Origin: Chloroflexota bacterium
GTDB taxonomy: Bacteria; Chloroflexota; Anaerolineae; UBA4142
Length of the DNA: 64,000 bases
Assembly: GCA_016215025.1 (NCBI GenBank)
Contig: JACRMI010000041.1
Span: 1-64,000, forward strand
Direction of reading: 5' to 3'
Under the pieces are notes generated by a model. That model saw only the letters and a program-made list of their open reading frames with translations. It did not search any database and had not been told where the DNA came from. Numbering within the stretch: the stretch's first letter is position 1; each line of letters begins with the position of its first letter. The position numbers and the translations under genes were made by a program. Positions 55,689 to 62,348 of this stretch are shown in pieces.

Positions 55689-56821
55689 GATTCGATGACC
55701 TTGCTGGCGAGCGAGCTTTTTATGATCGAGGTAGAAGAGCGATGGATCAGATTGCTGCAAGCGGGGCAGCGTGGCACACGTAGCACTTTGCGTGAATCGA
55801 TCCGCCCCGCCAAGAGGTTGATCTCCATCACGCTGCCCACTTTCCAGAGTGGAAGAGCGCGGCTGTAGAATTTCGTGAGTTCGATGGTCGCCAGGTCGCC
55901 GAGGATTGATGCCATGGATGGGTGAAAGCCCGCCAGGTGTTGTCCTTCAAAAGCGTTAAGCTCGCTTTGATATTTGGTTGTATCGCCGGAGAAATTCGAA
56001 TCTAGCCGCGCCAGGAAGCATTCGAAACAGGCAGTCTCGCCGGGAATCATCGAAGGACCAATATATCCAATCATGTCTTGCAACACGATCGGAAGAAAAT
56101 GACGGCCCTGTTCGATGCACAGCGCGTTCCACTGTCGCATCAAGCGCAAGCCGCCAAAATCTGATGTCGCGACGAGGCAATCAAACGAATTGGATGCAAC
56201 CTGGGGCGACCAAGCATCGTAAGCGACCGGCTCGATCGGGGCGCGCCACTCGGCAGAGTGCAGAATACCGTGTCGGTCAAAGAGCGCAAGATTTCGAAGT
56301 AAGGGATAATCAATGACTTTAATGTTCGTCATGCCCGTACGAGTCAAAGAATTGGCGAGTTGATGTGAGACGTAATTTACTCCGACAATCGCGATCCGCA
56401 CGGCATTGAGTCGTTTGGTAATTTCGCTGGCAGACGTACCAAAGTGCCAATAAAAGACATCGAGCGGTCCTTCATCGACGATAGGAACGGAATTTGGGTT
56501 GGCGGGAATCACGAACTGACGCGCTAAAAGATGTTCGATGAGTTGCGTTACCGCAGGTCGATCCGGCGCGGCGAAATGACTGCAAGCTTCGTCGATAGTC
56601 GCGCCGCCATCTTTCATCACATCGACGAGAATCTCAAGGGTTTCGAGCGAACGATCACCGCCAATCAAAACCTGAATGCTTCCGCGTCTTAGAATGATGC
56701 CTTCGGGTGACTCGATCAATTGGAATGGCAGTATGCTTAACCGTTGCTGTTCCGGTGCGGTCGCTCGCTCGGTAACCGCCATCTGTTCATATGCACTGCG
56801 AGAAATGAATTCATCAACCAT
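55685..56821 (-). CDS. ThiF/E1-like TOMM partner protein (leader-binding, zinc tetracysteine)
   Basis: About 378 residues from ATG 56821. Residues ~20-120 look like the winged-helix leader-recognition part (LIGGDRSLETLEILVDVMKDGGATIDEAC). A degenerate Rossmann E1-like domain begins VRIAIVGVNYVSHQLANSL. A structural zinc site is formed by GETACFECF and RCPACSN. This matches the ocin-ThiF-like / cyclodehydratase-partner family, which presents the precursor to YcaO. A longer TTG frame to 56893 would translate through a hairpin and is disfavoured. It overlaps YcaO by 4 bp. Confidence 0.87.
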   Translation of the reverse strand: MVDEFISRSAYEQMAVTERATAPEQQRLSILPFQLIESPEGIILRRGSIQVLIGGDRSLETLEILVDVMKDGGATIDEACSHFAAPDRPAVTQLIEHLLARQFVIPANPNSVPIVDEGPLDVFYWHFGTSASEITKRLNAVRIAIVGVNYVSHQLANSLTRTGMTNIKVIDYPLLRNLALFDRHGILHSAEWRAPIEPVAYDAWSPQVASNSFDCLVATSDFGGLRLMRQWNALCIEQGRHFLPIVLQDMIGYIGPSMIPGETACFECFLARLDSNFSGDTTKYQSELNAFEGQHLAGFHPSMASILGDLATIELTKFYSRALPLWKVGSVMEINLLAGRIDSRKVLRVPRCPACSNLIHRSSTSIIKSSLASKVIES

Positions 56822-56832
56822 GTGTATCTTCT

Positions 56833-56874
56833 TTGCTCGAACGAGCACGTTTTGCACGACACTCGTTCGAGCAA
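56833..56874 (-). terminator. 13-bp hairpin between precursor and enzyme genes
   Basis: TTGCTCGAACGAG (56833-56845) pairs perfectly with CTCGTTCGAGCAA (56862-56874), 16-nt loop, no U-tract. Placed between the precursor stop and the ThiF-like start. In RiPP operons such hairpins reduce enzyme transcripts or stabilise precursor RNA. Effect inferred. Confidence 0.7.
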
Positions 56875-56907
56875 TGATATGAGGTATGCCCAACCAGTGT
56901 GTGAGGA

Positions 56908-57246
56908 TTATGAAGCAGACGGTAGGGCTTGAACGACAGCGCTAGCTTGGTCCACCGAAACCGCACAGCAGCAGCAACAACAGGCGATGCAACAGCAGCA
57001 CCGAATGCCGCCGTCACCTGATCCGCCGCCACCTGTCGTCGTCTTGGCGGCTTTGGCAGCCAGTGCATGTAGCCCTTGCAAATCTTTGAAACTCAACTTT
57101 AGAGCGGCCGGAGCAGTCGTAGGATTTGCGGCTAGCGCAATCAAATCCTTTCGAGTTAGACTCTTGACGCGCGGTGAAAGCCCTCTCAAATCGTTGGCGG
57201 TGAATCCAAGTTTGGGTAAGGGCGTCGAAACTGGCAATCGAGCCAT
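56908..57246 (-). CDS. TOMM/LAP RiPP precursor peptide with poly-cysteine core
   Basis: 112 residues. A leader of about 70 residues contains short repeat-like basic/hydrophobic segments (GFTANDLRGLSPRVKSLTRKDLIAL and KLSFKDLQGLHALAAKAAK). It ends in TTTGGGGSGDGG, a glycine-rich spacer with a possible GG-type cleavage site. The core then begins IRCCCCIACCCCCC, ten cysteines in 12 positions, and ends AVSVDQASAVVQALPSAS. Cys residues are the favoured YcaO substrates, so a row of thiazoles is predicted. GGGAGG precedes ATG 57246. It lies at the head of the operon, behind riboswitch 2. The family is not one I recognise. Confidence 0.88.
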   Translation of the reverse strand: MARLPVSTPLPKLGFTANDLRGLSPRVKSLTRKDLIALAANPTTAPAALKLSFKDLQGLHALAAKAAKTTTGGGGSGDGGIRCCCCIACCCCCCAVSVDQASAVVQALPSAS

Positions 57247-57393
57247 TTTATCCTCCCAACGTTATATTTGGCTGAAGAGAGGCAATTCCTCAGCATTGAT
57301 CGTTGCCAATATCTTGCAAGAATTCGAGGATCTCATCGCTGCATAGAGGTTTTCTCCTTTCTGCGCCAGAGGGTGTCTAACTAACTGGAGCAA

Positions 57394-57514
57394 ATAAAAA
57401 CCGACCGTGAGTATATATTCACGGTCGGTTACGCCACTCGCTCCATTCAGCCCAGGCGTCCAAATCAGCGTTGGTATGCGTCAATGTCAAGACTGAAGAT
57501 CATTGCGTCCGTTC
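57394..57514 (-). promoter_or_regulatory. Cyclic di-GMP-II-like riboswitch 2 with overlapping terminator (TOMM operon leader)
   Basis: Minus-strand RNA: GAACGGACGCAAUGAU, stem a UUCAGUC, then GAUUUGGACGCC, a' GGCUGAA (with one G-U pair against a), GGAGCGAGU, b' GGCGU pairing with ACGCC, then AACCGACCGUGA. The last segment also pairs perfectly with UCACGGUCGGUU followed by a U-run, giving a 12-bp terminator. The stem co-varies with elements 1 and 3 while the pseudoknot and AACCGACCG stay fixed. Aptamer folding and terminator are mutually exclusive, so c-di-GMP should turn the operon on. Confidence 0.87.
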
Positions 57515-57579
57515 AAATTTCGGTATGCAATTAAAACAACTGGGAAATTATCGACCTGGGGCAAACGTACGTTGGTTAG

Positions 57580-57607
57580 ACTATACGATGAAATACAAGA
57601 ATGTCAA
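57580..57607 (-). promoter_or_regulatory. Promoter of the TOMM operon
   Basis: Minus strand TTGACA (57607-57602), 16-bp spacer, TATAGT (57585-57580). Transcription would start near 57573, giving a 330-nt leader that contains riboswitch 2. Confidence 0.8.
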
Positions 57608-57843
57608 TTAAAATTGTAATAAGAATATATTAGAGTATCTTTGCTTGGGATTGATAATTCAGCCGGTTCCATTGATAAAAAAACGAGCTAGGATGGAATA
57701 GCACAAGATTGGCGGATCAAATTTCTGGTGGCGTCAGCTTGCAAGTGGATCGCGGTTTTTCCCTCATTCGCACGAATGGTCTGACATTGTCAATCCACTG
57801 GTGCGCCACGGCTGGGTGCGATCATAACTTGAAAAGAAAAATT

Positions 57844-57868
57844 GAGAGGCGAGTCGTATTGGCTCGCC
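57844..57868 (-). terminator. Terminator of the emfourin-like gene
   Basis: GAGGCGAG(C) / (G)CTCGCCTC-type stem followed on the minus strand by AATTTTTCTTTT. Same stem family as the terminators at 43502 and 44448. Confidence 0.8.
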
Positions 57869-57875
57869 TCTGGCT

Positions 57876-58175
57876 TTATTTGATCTGGCTCAAGGTTTGC
57901 ACGAACGTACGGAGCGCGGCAGTTGTCGGACTGCCATCGTCGTCAAACGTGACCGTGTGTTGCAGACCGGCTTGAGCAACCGTGACCTCATAGTGTTGCG
58001 TATCTGCGCTTATTCCGCTGCCGGATACGGCGACGGGTAGACTAAAAAATTGGATGCTGTGCACGATGGTTTCGATTTGTTCTGCCATCGCGGGTGCAAG
58101 TTTCGATGTGTCCAGGTCGGTGATATTTTCCGTGACTCCGGTGAAACTGCCGGAGCGTTTGATCGAAATAAACAT
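57876..58175 (-). CDS. Emfourin-like inhibitor of M4 metalloproteases
   Basis: 99 residues: MFISIKRSGSFTGVTENITDLDTSKL at the N terminus matches the protealysin-inhibitor emfourin family, small proteins that block M4 (protealysin/thermolysin-like) peptidases and usually start with a strand ending SGGF(A/T)G. ATG 58175 has GGAGG ideally placed; a longer frame to 58232 lacks support. No M4 protease is in the window. It is transcribed through its own promoter and riboswitch 3, just upstream of the TOMM operon. Confidence 0.75.
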   Translation of the reverse strand: MFISIKRSGSFTGVTENITDLDTSKLAPAMAEQIETIVHSIQFFSLPVAVSGSGISADTQHYEVTVAQAGLQHTVTFDDDGSPTTAALRTFVQTLSQIK

Positions 58176-58302
58176 ATATCCTCCGTGTTGCGATGTATAT
58201 GATCGGGTTAAAATCTGTTGATAGTCAAGCAAACGATGCGAACAGAAATTGTTTCTGCTTTTTCCTGTTTCTCCTTTCTTTGCATTCGTCGCTGATGGAT
58301 TT

Positions 58303-58424
58303 CAAAAACAAAACCGACCGCAGTTGTGGTCTACGGCCGGTTACGCCTTTGCTCCATTCAGTCGAGGCGTCCAATTGGGGTAGGACAAGGGATCCATGCT
58401 AACTGAATATCTTTGCATCCGTTA
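58303..58424 (-). promoter_or_regulatory. Cyclic di-GMP-II-like riboswitch 3 with overlapping terminator (emfourin leader)
   Basis: Minus-strand RNA: UAACGGAUGCAAAGAU, stem a AUUCAGUU, CAAUUGGACGCC, a' GACUGAAU, GGAGCAAA, b' GGCGU, then AACCGGCCGUAG. The terminator pairs this last segment with CUGCGGUCGGUU, keeping the stem by G-U and U-G wobbles, followed by UUUGUUUUU. It has the most divergent stem a (GU/GA instead of CC/GG) yet retains complementarity, which is strong covariation evidence. Start codon about 130 nt downstream. Confidence 0.84.
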
Positions 58425-58471
58425 TTTCGTTCGCTATTTACGTCAGGTGTTGAGAAACGAATATTGCCCAG

Positions 58472-58500
58472 ACTATACGATGCAAGGATGGCAATGTCAA
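58472..58500 (-). promoter_or_regulatory. Promoter of the emfourin-like gene
   Basis: Minus strand TTGACA (58500-58495), 17-bp spacer, TATAGT (58477-58472), the same -35/-10 pair as the TOMM promoter. Riboswitch 3 starts about 45 nt downstream. Confidence 0.8.
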
Positions 58501-58646
58501 TAGAAAAATCCTGATAAATCTGTTCCAGTTTATTGACTGCTTTTGAGTTGACGATTGGCGTGAAAGGTGAGCACGAGATCATCTTGCCAGCATCAATAAT
58601 CGATTCATTGCTGCGCCAATGATTGTCGCTGGAATAATTCCGCACG

Positions 58647-59291
58647 TTAGAATGACAGCATCAACTCTTGCATTTCATCCCACAACTTGACGCCTTTTGC
58701 CCAGGCTGCGATCCATTCCTCAAACGATTTCTTGTGTAAGAACAAGCGCGTTGGTTTCGATTCCGCTTTATCTGACGATTGGATTTGAGGTCTGTAGGTC
58801 CATACAACTTTTCCATCCGCATCCGTTACCGTTGCTTCCAGGTTTTCGTCGTCCAGCACATGGAGTTCGGGATTGAAAAAGTACACGGGCGCATCAGCAT
58901 GACGGCAATCGAGGCAGGAATAAATGCCGCAGCCCCAATTGCACACGGGCAGAATTTTCTCTGGTAACAAGGAAAAATTATTGCGCTCGATAGGTGAATG
59001 GGCACGCGCGTACAGTTGCGTCAGGGTGCTGCGGTCGTAATCGGGATTCCCGCCATCTACGCCAAACAACCCATAACCCGGACCGAAACCGCCATTTCTG
59101 ATTTCGGTCAAGAGTTGTTTGAACACTGGAGGCAAAGCAAATCCCAGCGTTTTTTCAGCTGCTACAATCTGTTGAGTTGTAGCGGGTGGAAACAGTTTCG
59201 GAGTTGGAGACATGCTGCGCGCCATATCGTGAATCATTTTGGGCTTTGAGGCACGGGCATGCACACGCGCAATGAGATCATTCTTCGTCAT
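58647..59291 (-). CDS. SMI1/KNR4 (SUKH) family protein
   Basis: 214 residues. The SUKH pattern is visible: ATTQQIVAAEKTLGFALPPVFKQLLTEIRNGGFGPGYGLFG, followed by PVCNWGCGIYSCLDCR and SFEEWIAAWAKG. Many members are immunity proteins against polymorphic toxins; others are housekeeping proteins. There is no adjacent toxin gene, so immunity is unproven. ATG 59291 is chosen because sequence before it shows no similarity; GGAG is 11 bp upstream. Confidence 0.8.
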   Translation of the reverse strand: MTKNDLIARVHARASKPKMIHDMARSMSPTPKLFPPATTQQIVAAEKTLGFALPPVFKQLLTEIRNGGFGPGYGLFGVDGGNPDYDRSTLTQLYARAHSPIERNNFSLLPEKILPVCNWGCGIYSCLDCRHADAPVYFFNPELHVLDDENLEATVTDADGKVVWTYRPQIQSSDKAESKPTRLFLHKKSFEEWIAAWAKGVKLWDEMQELMLSF

Positions 59292-59423
59292 GGAGGGTTT
59301 TTCTCCAGAAAAAGTCAATGGATTTTCTCTCGCGAATCTTCACCTGTCCACGCGAATAGATCAAAGGATTCGCAAAAATTGGCGAGGATGCGTGCGTGAT
59401 TTGGGGAGTCCAACTCGTCTCTG

Positions 59424-60785
59424 TCAAGGAATCCCACTCCAGATTTTTATCGAACCGTCGTTACTGCGCGTGGCAAGCCAACCGGTCTTTGGATTGAACG
59501 GCGAATTCCCCAAGCTAGGAAATAGCCACGCATCGCCCAACGTTTTCATTAGTCCTCCGGTTTCATCTGTAAAGAATTCTGCCTGCGCAGATTGCGCGCC
59601 TTTACGCTGGGGCCAAGTCCACACCTCGCGTGCGAGAATTCTGCCGCTCGGCGAAAAGTATGCGAACCTAGCATCGCTATCGCCTTCCACAGTTGGCAGC
59701 GGCCAGTTTTTGATTTCGCGACCGGTGCCCGTTTCGAAAAGGTGAACCATTTTTTCGCGGGTCACCCATGCGGCAAAAATATTTCGATTCGGGATCGGAT
59801 AGAGATAAATTGCGCCCGATGTCGAGGCGGGTTTCCAAGTGAATAATTCGTTTCCCGTTTGTGCGTCCCACGCTGATAGGTGTTGAGCGCCCATGACGTC
59901 ATCGACCCAGACAGCCGTGATACTTGATCCGTCTGGACTGATTTGCACTGATGAAATCGGCAATCGATTTTTCTTTTCCCATAACAGCGCAATGCCAGCA
60001 TCGGTCAATTGCATCACGCGCAACGCGCCCGGATGCCCACGCGAATCGCTATCTGCAATTTGCTCGCGAATGACGAGCGTTTTGTTGTCGGAAAAGAAAA
60101 CGAGGGGAGCCGAATTTGCTCTGCCCACTACCTTCGTTACCAATTTGCCCGTTTTGACACTCCACAATTCTGTTAGCGCCGGTCGTCCTGGACCGGATTC
60201 AGTTGATTTATCGTTCAATTCGCCAGCGGCGACGAAATTGGTGTTGGGCGTGAACGCAATCGATCCGGGTTGAAACTCGGTGGATAACTTGAGCTGCAAA
60301 TTCGCGGTCGTCGTGTTCCACAAGCGAACGGTGTTATCGGCATGTGCCGTTGCCAACCATTGTCCATCGGGGCTAAATGCCAGGACGCCATGTCGATTGT
60401 TGGGTGGGTCGCCAGCCGTGTAATCAGAAAAGCTGACCATGGGTTTATCGAACGTGATTGATTGAACCGGCTTGAAATCTTGCGTCTGGTAAATCGTCAG
60501 CCCGCGTTGCAAGCGCGCCAGTGCGAACAGCGAGCCGTCAAATGACCAAGCGGTCGCAACCGCTTCGATCGATGGGACTGCAAGCTGCGTGACGAGTGTT
60601 GGATTCACTGCCAGCGATGCCGTTGGTGAAGGTTGCAGAGTCGGCGATGGCGATGGAACCGGCGAGGGTTTAGTCGTTGGTGATGGCAGCGGCGTCACAG
60701 TGGGTACCGGCGTTGGCGTGCTAAACGCATTACATGCGGTAACAAGAGCTAGGACGATAACGACGAGTGGGTTGAATTGTTTCAT
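59424..60785 (-). CDS. WD40-repeat lipoprotein
   Basis: 453 residues. Signal peptide with lipobox (VLALVTAC, Cys18), a Pro/Thr/Ser linker (~22-60), then a beta-propeller with about six to seven WD40-like blades, e.g. LAFSPDGQWLATAHADNTVRLWN, VQISPDGSSITAVWVDD and WLATRSNDGSIKIWSG. Extracytoplasmic scaffold of unknown partner. It belongs to the same style as the lipoproteins at 4520 and 61380. Confidence 0.85.
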   Translation of the reverse strand: MKQFNPLVVIVLALVTACNAFSTPTPVPTVTPLPSPTTKPSPVPSPSPTLQPSPTASLAVNPTLVTQLAVPSIEAVATAWSFDGSLFALARLQRGLTIYQTQDFKPVQSITFDKPMVSFSDYTAGDPPNNRHGVLAFSPDGQWLATAHADNTVRLWNTTTANLQLKLSTEFQPGSIAFTPNTNFVAAGELNDKSTESGPGRPALTELWSVKTGKLVTKVVGRANSAPLVFFSDNKTLVIREQIADSDSRGHPGALRVMQLTDAGIALLWEKKNRLPISSVQISPDGSSITAVWVDDVMGAQHLSAWDAQTGNELFTWKPASTSGAIYLYPIPNRNIFAAWVTREKMVHLFETGTGREIKNWPLPTVEGDSDARFAYFSPSGRILAREVWTWPQRKGAQSAQAEFFTDETGGLMKTLGDAWLFPSLGNSPFNPKTGWLATRSNDGSIKIWSGIP

Positions 60786-60847
60786 ATTGTCTCTTTGAAA
60801 ATGGAGAGTGAGTTGGCAAGTAGCGCAAGTTGGAAACTTGCTTTACT

Positions 60848-61190
60848 CTAGCCGAACGTAACTTGATTTCTACCGCTGGTCTTGCTGTTATACATCAGCG
60901 TGTCCGCGCGTTCGATCATCGATGTGGCGGTATCGTCTGCCCGTGCCAGGGTCGCTCCCAGTGATGCTGTGACGACCACTTTATCTTTTTCGACCATCAG
61001 GTAACTTTGACTAATGAAAACTCTAACCCGATTGGCGATGGCTTCCAATCCTTCTGGCGTAACATTCGGCAAAATGATCAGAAATTCTTCGCCACCCCAG
61101 CGCTTCCTGCATTTGTCCATTGAGCAACGTAGCCGAGAGCGGACAATCGCTGTCGCACAGTCCATGCCCATTTGAATCAATGTGTTGCAA
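60848..61190 (-). pseudogene. Truncated and frameshifted GGDEF (diguanylate cyclase) remnant
   Basis: The second half of a GGDEF domain is present: KRWGGEEFLIILPNVTPEGLEAIANRVRVFI, ASLGATLARADD and ADTLMYNSKTSGRNQV, with the catalytic GGEEF intact. The first half, which binds GTP, is missing. A promoter and AGGAG lead to a TTG start at 61190 whose frame (QHIDSNGHGLCDSD, resembling the GHxxGD motif) differs from the GGEEF frame, implying an indel. Probably non-functional. Confidence 0.75.
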
Positions 61191-61210
61191 ATTTCGACTC
61201 CTGGTCGGCT

Positions 61211-61239
61211 AGTATAAGCGGTCTGAAAAAAAGAGTCAA
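61211..61239 (-). promoter_or_regulatory. Promoter in front of the GGDEF remnant
   Basis: Minus strand TTGACT (61239-61234), 17-bp spacer, TATACT (61216-61211); divergent from the promoter at 61252. Confidence 0.7.
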
Positions 61240-61251
61240 TTTTGTGTTTCT

Positions 61252-61280
61252 TTGACATCCCTTTCACTGCGGGTTATAAT
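61252..61280 (+). promoter_or_regulatory. Consensus promoter of the transglutaminase-like lipoprotein gene
   Basis: TTGACA (61252-61257), 17-bp spacer, TATAAT (61275-61280): full consensus at both hexamers. Leader of about 95 nt contains a long hairpin. Confidence 0.85.
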
Positions 61281-61288
61281 CCGTTGAA

Positions 61289-61321
61289 CAAGTTGAGCAA
61301 AATTCTAATTTGCTCAACTTG
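61289..61321 (+). repeat. Leader hairpin / palindromic element of the GAGCAAATT family
   Basis: CAAGTTGAGCAAAATT pairs with AATTTGCTCAACTTG (one bulged A). A shorter copy lies at 62280-62300 after the same gene, and a related palindrome at 60818-60832 near the GGDEF remnant. Confidence 0.75.
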
Positions 61322-61379
61322 CAGCAAGGATGCTTGGATCGGGGTCTTTCTCATCTACTCTTTCACCGGTGAATTCAAG

Positions 61380-62276
61380 ATGAAACCAAATGCCGTCATC
61401 GTCTTAATTCTGCTGCTCATTGTGCTAGCTTTTTCTGTTAGCTGTGCCGGTGCATCGCCGACATCTGTACCACCCTCCCCAACTTTTCAGCCGACGTACA
61501 CTCCTTTTCCAACTTATACTCCTTATTCGACCCAGACACCGTACCCAACATTCACGCCCTTGCCAACTCAGACGGCGACGTTAACGCCGAGTCGAACACC
61601 AACGCCGATTCCTACACCGACCAAGCCATACACCTCCGCCTTTGGCATCGATTATACCCAGCCATCAAAATATCTCACGCCCGGCGAACAAAGCCGCATG
61701 TCGAATACGCAAGTGATCGATTCACTGCGCGGCAAGCCGCAGAGCATTGCTCATTTGGGGCAAATCTATTTTTGGATCAAAAGCGGATTCACCGCCTATG
61801 CGGCGGGCGGCGCGTACATCGGCAAAGTCACGACGGACCAACTTCTCACCGAACGACGACTCAGTGGTTGCCACGATTGGGCGCTCGTCTATGCATCGCT
61901 TGTTCGCGAACTAGGTTACCCAGCTGTATTGGTCGATGCAGCGGGCGTTAGTTGGGCAAAACGTTTTCGCGCCGGACAAAAGGGTTCGTACCTCGGACAT
62001 GTCTTTGTCGAGGTGTTCGTCGCCGGCAAGTGGGTGCTCATCGATTCGACCAACAATTGGTATGTCGAAGTAGGTTATGATCCCACGCATGCCTTTATTC
62101 CCATCAAGATGGGTGATGAAACCGAAGGGATGTTTGTCATGCGTAAAGCGGTGGATACCTGGGGTTATGGTATTCACAGCAATGCTGAATTGATGCGCTT
62201 GATGGAACAATCTGCCAATGCACTCAAGTTAGAAACGATCAAATTCCCGCCATATCATTTTCTGCGCTTTCAATAA
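61380..62276 (+). CDS. Transglutaminase-like lipoprotein
   Basis: 298 residues. Signal peptide and lipobox (LLIVLAFSVSC, Cys22), then a Thr/Pro-rich linker to ~85. The C-terminal domain carries a Cys-His-Asp triad typical of transglutaminase-like/papain-fold enzymes: SGCHDWALVYASLVRELGYPA, GHVFVEVFVAGKW and LIDSTNNWYV. Such domains are cysteine proteases, amidases or peptide cross-linkers; activity is not determinable. The start ATG 61380 precedes the signal peptide; upstream sequence is leader. Confidence 0.85.
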   Translation: MKPNAVIVLILLLIVLAFSVSCAGASPTSVPPSPTFQPTYTPFPTYTPYSTQTPYPTFTPLPTQTATLTPSRTPTPIPTPTKPYTSAFGIDYTQPSKYLTPGEQSRMSNTQVIDSLRGKPQSIAHLGQIYFWIKSGFTAYAAGGAYIGKVTTDQLLTERRLSGCHDWALVYASLVRELGYPAVLVDAAGVSWAKRFRAGQKGSYLGHVFVEVFVAGKWVLIDSTNNWYVEVGYDPTHAFIPIKMGDETEGMFVMRKAVDTWGYGIHSNAELMRLMEQSANALKLETIKFPPYHFLRFQ

Positions 62277-62279
62277 GTA

Positions 62280-62300
62280 GAGCAAATTTCCAATTTGCTC
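62280..62300. repeat. GAGCAAATT palindromic element, short copy
   Basis: GAGCAAATT / AATTTGCTC with a TCC loop, just after the transglutaminase-like gene. Confidence 0.7.
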
Positions 62301-62348
62301 CATTCTGGAAAATTGGAAATCTGCCTTACAACTTCAAAGGAGGAGCGA

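Noticed and set aside
56822..56893. Longer TTG-initiated start for the ThiF-like protein
   Set aside because: It reads through the perfect 13-bp hairpin and lacks a ribosome binding site, although it cannot be fully excluded.
57262..57336. 24-codon frame (MRSSNSCKILATINAEELPLFSQI) in the TOMM leader
   Set aside because: Its ATG overlaps the end of another tiny frame and AGGAG is about 18 nt away. No evidence beyond an open frame; could be an upstream peptide but not supported.
46132..58424. Reading the three conserved leaders as class I c-di-GMP (GEMM) aptamers or plain terminators
   Set aside because: They lack the class I GNRA tetraloop/receptor layout; the a-b-a'-b' pseudoknot and AACCGACCG end fit class II much better, and simple terminators would not conserve the upstream 80 nt.
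58358..58645. 95-residue minus-strand frame
   Set aside because: It runs through the promoter and riboswitch 3 of the emfourin-like gene; composition does not look like protein.
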